From Cunninghamia lanceolata (taxonomy: Eukaryota; Streptophyta; Pinopsida; Cupressales; Cupressaceae): DNA of 64,000 nucleotides. The stretch is from NCBI GenBank assembly GCA_027924645.1, contig BSBN01001482.1, positions 12,480,001-12,544,000 on the forward strand, read 5' to 3'. The notes beneath the pieces were generated by a model. That model was not told the DNA's origin. It ran no database searches and saw only the letters and a list, made by a program, of their open reading frames with translations. The number at the start of each line of letters is the position of its first letter. The first letter of the stretch is position 1. Below, piece by piece: positions 1 through 10,931 of this stretch. Position numbers and translations under genes: made by a program.

Positions 1-1
1 A

Positions 2-636
2 GCAAACACTGCGTTTAAACAAAACAAAGGCAACCAGTTCCAGAATCGGAGAAGAAGACATAGAAGACCTTCGGTTAGATAGCCAAATGCTCAAAGGTAC
101 TCATCTTTCAATGGCCATTGTTTTAATTGCAATAAGTTTGGTCATAAGGCTACTTAGTGTAGGAGAGAATGAATCAAAATACTCCATCATTCTCTGGTCA
201 ATATTTCAATTACAAGAAAATTGGTCATAAATCAAATGAATGCAGAACCCTGGTAAGGAATGGTTTTAACAATACAAGAAATACTAAGTTTTTCAATGGA
301 AAGTGCTTTGCATGCAATAGATTTGGGCATATGGCTAACCAATGCAGATCAAGGATAAATCCATTCAATGGAAGGAGTTAAGGACAGAGGAATATTGTGT
401 GTTATAACTGCAATAGACTTGGACATATTGCAAAATTCTGTAGAACCAAAAATATGAAAAAGAATTACTCTCCAAAAAGGAAAAATACAGAATAAAGGAA
501 TGATAAGGGAAAGGAAAAGGTTGATCTGGTTGAAACTAAGAAAGAGATAGGAACATTTTGGATAAAGAAAGATGTGATTGAAGTCAAGGATGAATCCACA
601 CCAGCCTCTGGTGCTAATACTTCCTTTGGGAAGTAA
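2..636 (+). pseudogene. gag C-terminal remnant with four CCHC zinc knuckles
   Basis: Degenerate end of a retrotransposon Gag (nucleocapsid), which in this class of element packages the RNA. Four knuckle units follow one another. The first, near 119-160, reads CFNCNKFGHKAT then a stop, in a different frame from the rest. The second, near 208-250, has both leading Cys changed to Tyr. The third (CFACNRFGHMANQC, near 304-345) and fourth (CYNCNRLGHIAKFC, near 400-441) are intact. A Lys/Glu-rich tail follows, ending at TAA 634-636. One frameshift (between knuckles 1 and 2) and stops near 155, 379 and 493 make it a pseudogene. The 5' part lies outside the window. No protease, integrase or reverse transcriptase follows before the LTR, so the element looks non-autonomous. 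Lineage (Ty1/copia by knuckle style and purine tract) is inferred. Confidence 0.75.
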
Positions 637-1083
637 ATTGGGAGCTCTGGCTCAGGGGGCGCTGCATTGAAGATCCTAATCCCCTAGCTGAATAGTTAGT
701 GCTAGAATTTGGCACGAAGATATGATGAAAAGCTTCATATAACAAATATTTGGAAAGTATTTTTGGAAGAAAAGGATCAAATACAGAACAATGCGGAGCA
801 ATCAGGATCGACTGTGCTTGACAGAGTAGTGTTTGATAGCTCTTTGAAAGATAGCATTTATGACGATTAGGTTTTGGCAAGCGAGGGTTAAAAGGGTTGT
901 ATCTGAGGGAAAAATCACTTTGTATTCAAGCTCTCAAGTGTCTAAGGTGAATTGAAGCAAAATTCCAAGTGACTATTGTAATTTCCAAAGTAATTCAAGG
1001 TAAGATCAAGCAAAACCCTAAATCGACAAAAGAGGTTTCAAAATTTGAAACCCTATTGAGAATTTACTTGAATCTTTGCAAAA

Positions 1084-4000
1084 ATGGCAACACCACAAGT
1101 GATTGATATAATGGAGAGAGCTTGACCAAAATTCAAGAAGCATCCATTCAAATCAATAGAGGTCAATTCAAATGGTGCATTTTCAGAGATTCCATTTGGT
1201 GTGATACACGTGGAAGATGTTAGGGCTTATATTCATGTTGCCCTAGAGGAACACAGAGATAGTCAACTCACATACCTATATCTAAAACATCTAAGTGGTG
1301 ATGTATTTGACCTGAAAGAAGAATACAAGGCATTGGAGGAGAAGAAACTCATTCAGTATATATATTTTCTAGTTTTTGTAGAAGATGAATGGGTCTGGTA
1401 TGTCTTAAGCTAAATTCATGATGAGTTTATGTGGCTTAACTCTACATTCAAGATCACCAAAGATGCCATAAGGGTAGTCATAGGATTAAACTCTACCAGT
1501 ATAGTGCCTATATTAAAGGCTGTAAAAAATGATACAGTGATGAAAGCCATTGGAGCAAAATTTGATAAAAGGGCATTGACAATCAATGATATTAAAGATC
1601 ATGCAGTTAGGTTTGCATCCATGGTGATCAGCTACAAGGTCTACTTCACAAACCGTGAGAACTTTATCTCCAGTACCACCATATATACTGCCTATCAAAT
1701 GGTTAAGAAAAATGCAGAGTATGACCTGTGTGAACTACTCTGACAATAGTTAATTGAGAACCTGAAGAAGATAAAAGAGATCAAATATCCCTTCAAGTTT
1801 GGTACGTTAATTACGTGTTTGTTCTTCTACTTTATGCAAGAGTTACCAAGCATGAAGAATGTATTTTGGATTAGAGACAAACCTGTTGCAATACAAATTA
1901 GAAATCATATGAGTAGCATAGGAAATATTGATGCACAAAATTCAGCCCTATGGGGTTATTTCAAACACTTCCAAAAGGTAATGCAATCTAGGGAAAGGAT
2001 CCCTAAACCATTGTGGAAAGTACAAAGATGATATATGCTTTATTGTAAATAAGGATCAGTGTATGATGGAAGCTGTGGAGCCCAAAACAGTCTAGATTAT
2101 GCCAATGGAATATGAAGTGGATGCAGATGTGTTAGATGGTTATGCCAAGCTCATGTTAAGCAAACCTAGGGATGCCTCTAAGCCAAGATTTGACACTTAT
2201 GAAGAATTATCTATAAAAGTCTATGTTGAACTAAGGAAACTAGAAACCTAGAAAAAGGTGAGGAAATTGGTGGAAGAATATGCCTAGAGCATAGGAATTA
2301 CAAAAGAAGAAGTTGCCAAAACAAGGGCAAGAACAACTAAAAAATTGAAGGAAGCTAATAAAGCTCTGGAAGTTCATGATGTGCAACAAGAGGCACTTGC
2401 TGCACCAAAAGGAAGAACAAGAGGTACAAATTTTGGTATTCCCTCCACAACAACTACAAAAACACAAATATGCAAAAGGAAGAAGACCAAAGGTTAGAGA
2501 GTGTATGTCGGTGTTGATACAGTTAATGATGAGAAAACTGAGACTGATGAAGAGGTCAAGAAGATGAAGGCACATAATGCACCACCTTCCAGTTTTTAGC
2601 AAGGAAAACCCTTTGATGTCACAAAGGAGAAGACCTCTGATAAGGGTAAAGGGAGAAAGAAAGCAAAGACTGAAGTGCCTGTGAAAGGACATGCCATAAT
2701 AATTCTAGAAGAAATCTTGAAGGCTATTACAATTGATGACAATCTAAAGCCTATTGCCCAATTGTATGATGATTATAATGATGCAGATAAAAGGATAATT
2801 GAGAATGTTGTTGTCAAATACTTGGATATATATAATAAAGCTCTCATTGAGATAATTACTGATCTCCCAAATAGTTTGGGAAGTATAATGTCTACAAGAA
2901 AGGAAGCTGCTATGGCTAAGGATGTTGAACTCAGAGAGCATACACTGATAAAGTTATGTCCGAAGATCACACCAGAAGAAAAAGCAAAAGTTTCTAAAGT
3001 GTTGCATAAAAAATTTAGAACAAAGGAGAGGATGAACACTCTCATGTCATATGCCATTGAGAAAGTAGTCAGGGAGACTGAGGAAATCACTCTAAAAGCG
3101 TTGAAAGAATTTCATCTTCCAAAAATATATGATAATGAAGAAATAGGTGCTGGAGATGACACAACTATTCCAAAAATCAACATGCATCAAGGACTAGACA
3201 AGAGTGATGAAGAGCCAAAGGAGAAAGAAGATCCAGTCCCTACTACTGGGTCGAATACTACTATTAAGGATCAATCTAAGACAAGTCTCCCTCCAGAACA
3301 ACAAACTGATGACCAAATTGTCAAGGAGAAGACTGAGAAGCAAAACAAAGATGATGATCAAGTGGAGGAACAAGACGAGGAGAACTCTATACCAAAACAA
3401 AAGGATGATGCAAATGAAGCCATGGATTTAGATCTTCCAGGACAAAACCAAGAAGAAGTCTCTGGTATAGCAAGAGACACTGCAGAGTCTGTCAAAGAAT
3501 TATTGGAAAGAGAAAAATAAGTCTTGGATGAGCCTAAATTTTTGCAAGGACCAATAAATTTGGACTCAATGTCTCATGTACAATAATTTAAACTTGTGTC
3601 AATTGTTCAAGCAAAGGCACATGAAGAGATGATGAAAACACATATTCAAGATAATGAGCTTATTGGTGCAACATCTTATGTGTTTGAGAAGTTGATGCCT
3701 GAATACTAGAAAGATACATCATTATCATCAACTGATCAACTTAAAGGTATGATAAAATCAATCAGTAATCATTTTGAATCTTTTGAAAAATCTGCAGAGA
3801 CAAAGGTCAGAAAAGAGTTTGATGAGATGAGAATAGTTGAATTGAAGACCATGTTAGCAAATGATAAAACTCTGTTAGACAAAGGAATAAGAAGTATACA
3901 TAGTACCATTAAAGAATCTTGTGATTTGTACAAATTTTGTTTATCATGGCCAGAAGCCACAAAAGAGTTAGAAGAAAAGATCAAGGATCAAGAACTGTAG

Positions 4001-4366
4001 CTGGTAAATATCTCTAAGTCATTTGACCTGGTAGCTGAGTCAACAAGTAGCAAAGAGATAAAAGTCATTAGTATTGATAATAACATAAGTAGCCTAATAA
4101 ATAAGAGGGATCAAATGAAAAATAGAATGTTCCAGTTGAGAGGACTAATAAGTCCTAAGCTTGATTCAATGTCAAATCTTGTAGTAGAAGCATTGCATGT
4201 AAATGCACTAATTGACACACCCTTTGATATACAAAAGGTAGAAAAATTGGTCTTCCTAATAAACGAACATATTCAAATTCTGGAAAATGCAAAGAAGAGT
4301 TGGGATGGAGAGTTGGCTCAAATCAAGAACATCTTCAATGACATCCTACAACCCACATCAAATTAA
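1084..4366 (+). pseudogene. long additional ORF of unknown function in LTR element
   Basis: Degenerate reading frame of about 1090 codons between the gag remnant and the purine tract of the 3' LTR. I do not recognise a family. It starts at ATG 1084 and runs in one frame to about 2030, then in another from about 2040 to TAA 4364-4366, with several stops. The N-terminal 310 codons look globular, with hydrophobic blocks and no signal peptide. The middle (about 2240-2670) is Lys/Glu-rich with basic clusters such as KRKKTK and KGKGRKKAK that could be nuclear-localisation signals. The C-terminal part (2675-4366) is charged and helix-prone, with a D/E/K/Q-rich linker at 3200-3520 and likely coiled coil after it. 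It occupies the place of pol or of an extra (aORF/env-like) gene. No transmembrane segment argues for an envelope role. Captured host gene or element-specific protein are both possible. Confidence 0.6.
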
Positions 4367-4591
4367 GTTGAATATTGTATCTGTACATATGCGGCAAAGT
4401 AAGATAGTTTTTGTAGTTTTGTTGTCTTGACAAAATTTTGACTCTTATACATACACCTTTGCCATTGATGTCAAAGGAGGAGAAGAAGACTAGTAAAGAA
4501 TGGGCAAACACCTAAGGGGGAGAAGAAAAACATAGTTCATATAGAAAGGGGGAGTAGATAAGCATTTTTCACTTAGTGTTGCCATCAATGC

Positions 4592-4604
4592 CAAAGGGGG
4601 AGAT
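4592..4604 (+). promoter_or_regulatory. polypurine tract
   Basis: A purine run CAAAGGGGGAGAT sits directly before TGTTGG, the start of the 3' LTR. It matches the tracts of the other copia elements here (52626-52638 on the plus strand, 40033-40045 on the minus strand). It would prime plus-strand DNA synthesis. Confidence 0.8.
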
Positions 4605-5508
4605 TGTTGGCAAGAGACACTGCTATGATGAATGCTTTATGTTGTCATTGATGGCAACAAAGCATGGTAAAGAGATTTCAGTCATGATACCAAGGATTGA
4701 CAAAGGTCTGGAAGACTAACTTAGTCAAAATGGCTAAGTATGGACAAACTACAAAGTGACAGAGATTAAGTCAGTATCTCTCCACAATTGAAGATCATTC
4801 CATGTAGTTCAAGTATGTTGTTCATAGCTATTTGGTGATCATATGTTCCAGTATTCAAGTTTTGACTTCCTTCGGAAGTTATATGGTGAAATATCTAAGT
4901 CTAGGTGAACAAGAGTTAAGTTAGGAACAATGCACAGTACCAGAGTAAAAGGGTTCACATTCCTCTGCTATGGCATATTTTGTCTTGCAGTTCTAAGGCA
5001 ACAAAGATACATATCATGACTACCTAAATCCAGAGTTATAGCTTCTAAAGTTCCTTTGATCACATTCTACAAGTTGTTCTTTACTGACTTCCAGTTTGAT
5101 AGTATTCACTGTGACAAAGCAACAGTTCCAAGATCCTAATTTTGCTATAAAGGGACTATTATGTCCTGCGGTTCTAAAGGTATGTTAAAAGGTCCAAAAT
5201 GAATGTTATCCATGATTTTGAAAGTCTCATATGGTCTGCATTGGAAGTTTTGGTATGATAGTTGAACTGGTTAAGTGTGTACTTAAGGGGTAAGCCGACA
5301 GGCAAGTTAGATCTATATGCAGTGAGAATATATTGTTTGAAGAATTAATCCAAGTGGTTGAATGATTGATGCTGACCTATATGAAGACTATCGTATGTTT
5401 TTTTGGGTCTACATTCATGTTTGTGCATAAGATCAAGCTAACAAGGTATAACACTTGTATACACATTTCATGTCTGGCTTGCCGACCTAATTGTGAGAGG
5501 AATCTTGT

Positions 5509-5544
<36 letters not shown>

Positions 5545-6107
5545 ATGGATTTTGGTGTTGGAGGGATGGATATGTGTGAATAGTGTACAAATTTGATATG
5601 TGCATGATCTAAGACAGTTTGCAGAGCAAAAAAAGATAGTAAGGGTAGAAAAGCAGAACATATGTGAAGTAAAGAAGAAAAAGTAGAACAAACATTATGA
5701 ATACATTTGAGTCTGTATACTGAGCTGGAAATGGAACTGCACCTCAACATTTTGTAGATGCATTTAAAGAAGTCATCTCTTAACAGTGAGCCAATCATTC
5801 TTCTATCTTCTCTTCTATCTTCTTGGCAGTGAGCACTTCTTGGATAGTGAGCCCTAAGGTAGTGAGCCTTCATGTAATTTGGTATTATTATCATAATATA
5901 TTGTGAGCTAACACTCACCATGGTTTTTTCCTTTTTGGGTTTTCCATGTAAAAATCCTGGTGTTTGTGTTATGACTTTATGGTTGCTATCCTTATGTTTA
6001 TTCTTCTTTCATGTTATTAAATTTGGTAATTAGATTATAGATCATGTGAAGAAGTGGTTTTGTAGAATACTGATTCACCCCCCCTCTCAATATTCATTGT
6101 GCTCAAT
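4605..6107 (+). repeat. 3' LTR of the first element (right end approximate)
   Basis: Starts with TGTTGGCA right after the purine tract. The right end is placed after the C-rich stretch CACCCCCCCTCTCAATATTC near 6078, because the other copia LTRs here end about 20-30 bases past the same C-rich/CTCTC motif. I cannot see a clean CA end or a target-site duplication, so the right border is uncertain by tens of bases. It contains a TA microsatellite. The 5' LTR lies before the window or is lost. Confidence 0.55.
5512..5541. repeat. (TA)n microsatellite
   Basis: About 15 uninterrupted TA units inside the LTR. It generates spurious Ile/Tyr-rich frames on both strands. Confidence 0.95.
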
Positions 6108-6139
6108 AGTCCTTTGTGCAAGTATAAGTTTTGGATTAG

Positions 6140-7097
6140 GTAGATGGCTTCTTGATCTGGAGCCTCTCATCATATGGCTTCATCTTAGTCTATGTTCTCT
6201 ACTTTTGAACCTTGTGATATGCCACCTATCTTGAAGGGTACCAACTCATATGAATGTAATTGGGAAGGGAACTATTGATATTTTGAAAGTAGTTTCAATG
6301 ATGTACTTTGTGTGCCTTCTTTGACCAATAATCTTCTTTCCATATATTAGATTACTCACAATGGTGCAATAAAGACTATGGAGTTCACACATGATTTAGT
6401 TATTATCAAAGACTTGGAGAGAACATAGATTATTGCTACATGGGTGGTTGATCATGCATCTTAGTTATACACCTTTTCTAGTTTTTGTCCTGATGATGAC
6501 TTAGATTCTTTGGCTGATATTCACACTCCTTGTGTGAATCATATTTCTGAGGAGAAGTTTGGTCACTTGAACCTTGGTATTATTTCATCCTCTTTAGTTC
6601 TTGAGACTTGTGCTAAGCTTCCATATCATCCACCTCCAACTTCTTCAGAGTTCAGTGATTTAGTTTAGTAGGATGTTTATTGTCTTTCAGATTCAACTTT
6701 GTGGGATGAGTACTTGACAAGTAGTTTAGATTTGTTTTGTGAGTCCCATCTTGCAGATTTGGAGGACACATTTGAGGGGTTATCTCTCCTCTTTGATGAT
6801 AGTTATAGCACAGTTATTGTCACATCATATTTGTCTTTGGAGATTGATGATCTTGAGTTTTCCTATTGTCTTGGATTGTCACATTCTTTTACTAGGCATG
6901 TCATTCTTGATTTTGTGACATCTCTTGGTTGTGACACGTGGACACTTGAGCAGTTTTTAGCAACATCTTTCATGAGACTTATTTCCTCCACTCTACCTAC
7001 ACCAGTGGATTTGTTTCTTCCCAAGGTGAGAAATGTGGTTTTCCAATTTTGGATTCTCTTTGGTATTCTTCTTCGAGCATATACCATTGGCATATGA
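6140..7097 (+). pseudogene. copia-like remnant: protease start plus acidic/Ser-rich frame
   Basis: Near 6155 one frame reads SGASHHMASS, the active-site surroundings of a Ty1/copia aspartic protease. The preceding Asp codon is in another frame, apparently because one T is missing. Downstream are pieces resembling the pre-integrase part (NNLLSIY near 6320; VDHAS near 6450), then an Asp/Ser/Leu-rich frame with the last open part at 6699-7097. No integrase core, reverse transcriptase or RNase H follows before the purine tract near 7386, so this is a deleted or non-autonomous copia derivative. Many stops are present. The acidic part after about 6480 matches no pol domain I recognise. Confidence 0.6.
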
Positions 7098-7398
7098 GGT
7101 ACTTCATTATGGGGAGGATATCTAGTCTCATTCTTTCCCTTTTATGGGGGGGTTATTGATTGTATATTCCTAATGGATGTTGTACTTTCTTGGTGTTGAG
7201 TCCTTCTTCCATCACTCCATCACTTGTTTGTTTCTCTCTTTTGGAGAGGGATTTTTTCCTACAGTTTTTTCTCCTTTACTCTGTTTATGAGAGATTTTTT
7301 TGTACATGGGTACCTAACATGGCCTTGTAGGTAAGACCCATCTTTGCATATTTGTATTTATCTACTTCTCCCTAAGTTGCACTTAAAGGGGGTGCTAG
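7098..7398 (+). other. 3' untranslated stretch with purine tract
   Basis: No coding signal. It ends with AAAGGGGGTGCTAG (about 7385-7398), a plausible polypurine tract just before the TGTGAACATGGG that begins the LTR. Confidence 0.5.
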
Positions 7399-7833
7399 TG
7401 TGAACATGGGTATTGCCTAATTGGTTTCCTCTTTGTAGTGTGAAAAAGGCACATTATCTAACTAGTTATTAGTTAGGACCTATTCATACATGTTCACATG
7501 TTAAGTTGACTTAGGAATCTTTCTAGTTGTTTCTAGTTTCCATGTTATCTTATCATATAGTTAGTATCTTAACCTCTAGTTGTCTCATCTCATAGGACTA
7601 AGACACTTGTCATCATCCTAGTTTGTCTTACCTCTCAACCATGCCTATATAAGCAAGGTCCCTCATTGTACATTATGTGTGGGTCATATATTGTATATTT
7701 TGTATCTTATATGCATCATTATTCTTTGGCAATATAGCATTTTTATTGATTTTCTCTCTTGTTGTGGAAGGTTGTTTTGATTGTAGGTGATTCTAGATTT
7801 CCTTGAGTCCATTAGTGACTTAAAATTAATGAC
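7399..7833 (+). repeat. LTR of the copia-like remnant (plus orientation)
   Basis: Begins TGTGAACATGGG after the purine tract. It contains a likely TATA box (CCTATATAAGC near 7645) and ends near the motif CCTTGAGTCCATT. From about 7445 to 7833 it is the reverse complement of 8051-8412 at roughly 80-85% identity by eye. The typical end of this LTR, seen in the inverted copy as GGGGAATCTTACA, is missing, so the right end is truncated. Confidence 0.65.
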
Positions 7834-7839
7834 TCCAAT

Positions 7840-7976
7840 TGTTGAGTTGTTGCTCATATGGACTAGCTAGGACTCAAACCTAGGACCTTCCATTTAGTAC
7901 CGAAGTGCTCTACCAACTGAGCTACTAGCCCCTTTGTGGCCAATCCATCATCGGTCTAAATGGCTTATTTACAACA
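7840..7976 (-). repeat. 137-bp block bounded by TGTTG and CAACA
   Basis: The spacer between the two inverted LTRs starts TGTTGAGTTG and ends TTTACAACA on the plus strand, so it has the TG/CA borders of a small LTR (TRIM-like) and holds a tRNA-like sequence. Flanking 5-mers do not match (CCAAT and CCCCC). It may instead be part of the 5' leader of the minus-oriented LTR element. Confidence 0.3.
7860..7931 (-). tRNA. tRNA-like sequence (probable pseudogene or SINE-type head)
   Basis: Read on the minus strand this 72-nt segment starts GGGCTAG and ends CTAGTCC, which pair as a 7-bp acceptor stem with one G-U. It has a GCTC/GAGC D stem with loop AGTTGGTA (A box TAGCTCAGTTGGTAGAGC) and a perfect T stem CTAGG/CCTAG with loop TTTGAGT (B box GGTTTGAGTCC). 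The anticodon arm pairs badly; the nominal anticodon would be ACT, which is not a usual plant tRNA. I therefore call it a tRNA-derived pseudogene that may still hold Pol III promoter boxes. No encoded CCA follows. Confidence 0.6.
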
Positions 7977-8017
7977 CCCCCTAAGCCATATTGCAGATGC
8001 TTGGGGCTCCTAGCCTA

Positions 8018-8029
8018 GCTTTGTTACCA
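8018..8029 (-). promoter_or_regulatory. degenerate primer binding site
   Basis: On the minus strand TGGTAACAAAGC directly follows the end of the inverted LTR (GGAATCTTACA). It differs at two positions from TGGTATCAGAGC, the initiator tRNA-Met site seen at 48115 and 44544. This makes the inverted copy a 5' LTR. Confidence 0.6.
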
Positions 8030-8412
8030 TGTAAGATTCCCCAATGGACTCAAGGAAGCCCAAGATAACTTGCAACTAAAACAACCTTCCACAACAAGAG
8101 AGAAAAGTCATAACAACGCTTTATTGCCAAAGAAAAATAACGATGCATATAATATACAAGATGTGCAACTATGATTCACACATAATGTACAATGAGAGAT
8201 CTTGCTTATATAAGCAAGTTTGAGAGTTATGACTTACTAAGATGATGACAAGTGCCTTAATCTTATAACATGAGACATCTAGAGGATAAAATGCCAACTA
8301 TAGGATAAGATCACATGACAAATAGAAACATATAGAAAGATTCCTAAGTCAACTTAACATGTGAACATATGTGAATAGGTCCTAAATAATAACTAGTTAG
8401 ATAATGTGCCTT
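8030..8412 (-). repeat. inverted 5' LTR fragment, mate of 7399-7833
   Basis: Reverse complement of the LTR at 7445-7833, with TATA-like CTTATATAAGC near 8205. Similarity stops at about 8412 (GTGCCTT), before the LTR's outer end, so this copy is truncated on the right. Together the arms could fold into a hairpin of about 360 bp with a loop of about 220 nt. Confidence 0.7.
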
Positions 8413-8844
8413 GTGTTTGATAGGAAAACTGATTCTAACCAATCTATTTCTAATTAGAATGACCTATCCAACATTAGGATAATAGCCAACGAAAATGTGT
8501 ATCTCACTACTGTCCAATCTAGAAGAGCAAGATTGTCTGGGCTATATCCTTTTGTTGCTACTAGAATGAAAGGAACTAACTAATACTAACTAAAAAGGAA
8601 TGAAAATAGAAAAAATATAGGAAATAACAAATTAACTTGTGAAAGGAAATGTAGAAATGAAAATATGAAATCACGAAGAACCTGTCACCAAGCAAACAAC
8701 CTCACTATCTAGGATGACAGGACACCGTGGGGACATCTGCATGTCATCCTATAGTCTGTATGGCATAGAAAGATAGAATCTCTAATATGAATGGCTTCAC
8801 ATGATTTTCAAGAGTTTCCTATTGAAACAAAAATTGATGGTTAT
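8413..8844. other. unassigned stretch, no gene seen
   Basis: AT-rich DNA without a reading frame or recognisable repeat. It lies between the truncated inverted LTR and the 5' LTR of the gypsy element and ends in GTTAT, the left side of that element's target-site duplication. Confidence 0.5.
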
Positions 8845-10018
8845 TGTAGACACCTAAAAATGTCTTAATCGTCTAACTATTCTCCGACATCATCCATATC
8901 ACTAATTCCTCATCTAATTAATTATTTAAATTTTTATTTAATTAATTACCTCACCCAACACCTAAATTGTTCACTTGTTCTTCATCATTTAATCCCTAAA
9001 ATTGAATTAATTGAATTAATTCAATAGTCACACCTTCTAACAATTTTCCAATTAATGAAATAACTATGACAAATATTCATTTGATTAAATTTTCCACTTC
9101 CCTAAACCTAATTAATTAGATAAATTATATTTATATAATTAATCAAGCCTACTAATTAGCCTACCCCTAACCTAGTTGATTAAATACCTATTCTTAAATT
9201 AGCTACCCTAGCCTACATGAGCCCTAGACCTGGATTAATTAAATAAATCATTATTTAATTAATTCTAAACCTTGATTACCTCATCCACTAATTTACTACA
9301 GCCACATTAACCAAGTTAATCACCTTGATTAACTTGGTCAAAGCCTGATCAACACGTTCTCCCACACTCCACAAATTAAAAATTACAAAATATTCACAAT
9401 GCTCCACCTCTTTATTACCACATTTATGAAAAAACATCTTCCTCTTTTTTAGCTTGCATGTGTAAGAACCCATAATTACACATCTCCTTGGATTTGCACA
9501 TCTACACATAAAATGGAATTTTTAATTCCACCTCCTCCAAGGAAATTAATTTTTAATTTCCTCATCCATCTAATCTCATTTAATGCTAAGTCATTCCCAA
9601 AATGAATAAAAAATTCATTTTTATTCTCCACCCTACAATTTTGTTGATCAAATCCTAGCCCTCCATCTCACAACCAATCTCATCCCTTGATCTCAACAAT
9701 GAATCTTCACTGTTGGATCAAAATCCTCTCCAATTTGCCTATAAATAAAAGCTCTCACAAGCCATTTCATCATCCAATTTTTGAGTAGCATTATTATGCT
9801 CAAATTTCTCTCATCTCCTCATCTTTAGCTAGGCTATAGTGACTTGCATTAGAGTTTAGAGAGAATTTCACATTGAAGATATGGCCATGGGTGAAGCTAG
9901 AGCTTGTGGGTGCTAAGCTCTCGACCTTATCTAGGAGAAGGAAGATTTCAAGGTATAATGTGTGTGTTTTATGCATTCCATTTCTATTTTTAACCTTTAA
10001 AATCATTTCTTGTCTTCA
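8845..10018 (+). repeat. 5' LTR of the gypsy element
   Basis: TGTAGACACC to TTGTCTTCA, 1174 bp, paired with 35218-36389. It is AT-rich with repeated TTAATTAATT blocks in U3. A canonical TATAAATA lies at 9740-9747, placing the transcription start near 9775. Confidence 0.9.
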
Positions 10019-10040
10019 TTTGGCTTGCCTAGTGGGACAC
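10019..10040 (+). promoter_or_regulatory. putative primer binding site of the gypsy element
   Basis: TTTGGCTTGCCTAGTGGGAC directly follows the LTR. It resembles the two copies of TTCTGGCATGCCCGGTGGGA in the nested gag-only element (13371 and 13494), which suggests the same tRNA primer. I could not assign the tRNA with confidence. Confidence 0.5.
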
Positions 10041-10931
10041 CATGGTCCCTATTTAACTTGTTTTGTTTGATTTTTTTTGAAGAAACATGGTTTATAGGAG
10101 TTCATCGCCAAAATCCCTTAGTTTGGCATTATTTGGTCATGAATTGGCGCCATTTTTTAATTTCTGGTGCCATTTCCTTATGTTTTGGTGCCATATTCTA
10201 ACGACATCTTTGAACTTGTTAAGATTAGGAAATGTTTTTTTAGGCATTTCTGAGGGTTTTAGCATGTTTTAAGATATTAGTGCTCTCTATTTTAGCAGAA
10301 AATACATAGAAACAAGGGGTTATAATGTCAAAATTTGTCTAGGGATGCATGTAACATTTTTTTTATCTAACACTAGCATATTTTTCTTTGTATTAACCTA
10401 TTTCTCACCTCTAATCTGGTCTTTTGAGTGTTTCTTGGCAAGGAAAGGGTTTCTAACCTTGTTTGAGTTGATATCTTTAAGACTAATGTGTTTTTTGAGC
10501 ATGTTTTAGAGAGACTATGTCATTTTGCTGCCATCTATACACAGAATGGTGCCATCTGGTCGAGCAACAAGGTAAGACAGGTAAAAAAGTAGTTTGGCAC
10601 CATCTTATGAAATTGGAATGCCATCTTGAGATTTAGCACCATTTTAATTCTATGCTGCCTACTGTCTAAGTTTAGCACTATCACTATTTTGACACCATTG
10701 GGCTTATCTGTAGCACCATTTTCTTGATATTAGTGCCATTTGACTGATTTTTAATGCCATTTATCTTTGTTTTGGTGCTATTTCTATAATAGCTTCTTAG
10801 GGTTTGTGCAGGTTGTTAACACACTTTACAGGGAAAAGAGCACTTGTCAAAGTCATAAACTTAAACTACCAACATGTTTCCTTGTAGGACTTCACTTTTA
10901 TTTTGTGTGTTTGCATTATTAGCATAGGAAC
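10041..10931 (+). other. gypsy 5' leader, part 1, with GGTGCCAT-type motifs
   Basis: No convincing coding sequence. Many short motifs of the type GGTGCCATTT, GGCACCAT and TAGCACCATTT are scattered from about 10145 to 10790. The same kind of motif recurs at 20770-20935 and densely at 34150-34700. The leader is cut at GGAAC by the nested element and resumes at 18301. Confidence 0.6.

Noticed and set aside
2240..2692. 150-codon hydrophobic, Cys/Phe/Leu-rich minus-strand frame
   Set aside because: It is the complement of the Lys/Glu-rich part of the plus-strand additional ORF; the hydrophobicity is a by-product of AAG/GAA codons read backwards.
1084..4366. Reading the additional ORF as an envelope gene
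   Set aside because: No signal peptide, transmembrane segment or cleavage-type basic site near a hydrophobic stretch is visible.
5487..5921. Minus-strand frame of 144 codons across the LTR
   Set aside because: Runs through the (TA)n microsatellite and LTR sequence, with no domain.
7860..7931. Functional tRNA-Ser
   Set aside because: Anticodon arm does not pair well and anticodon ACT is not used in plant nuclear genomes.
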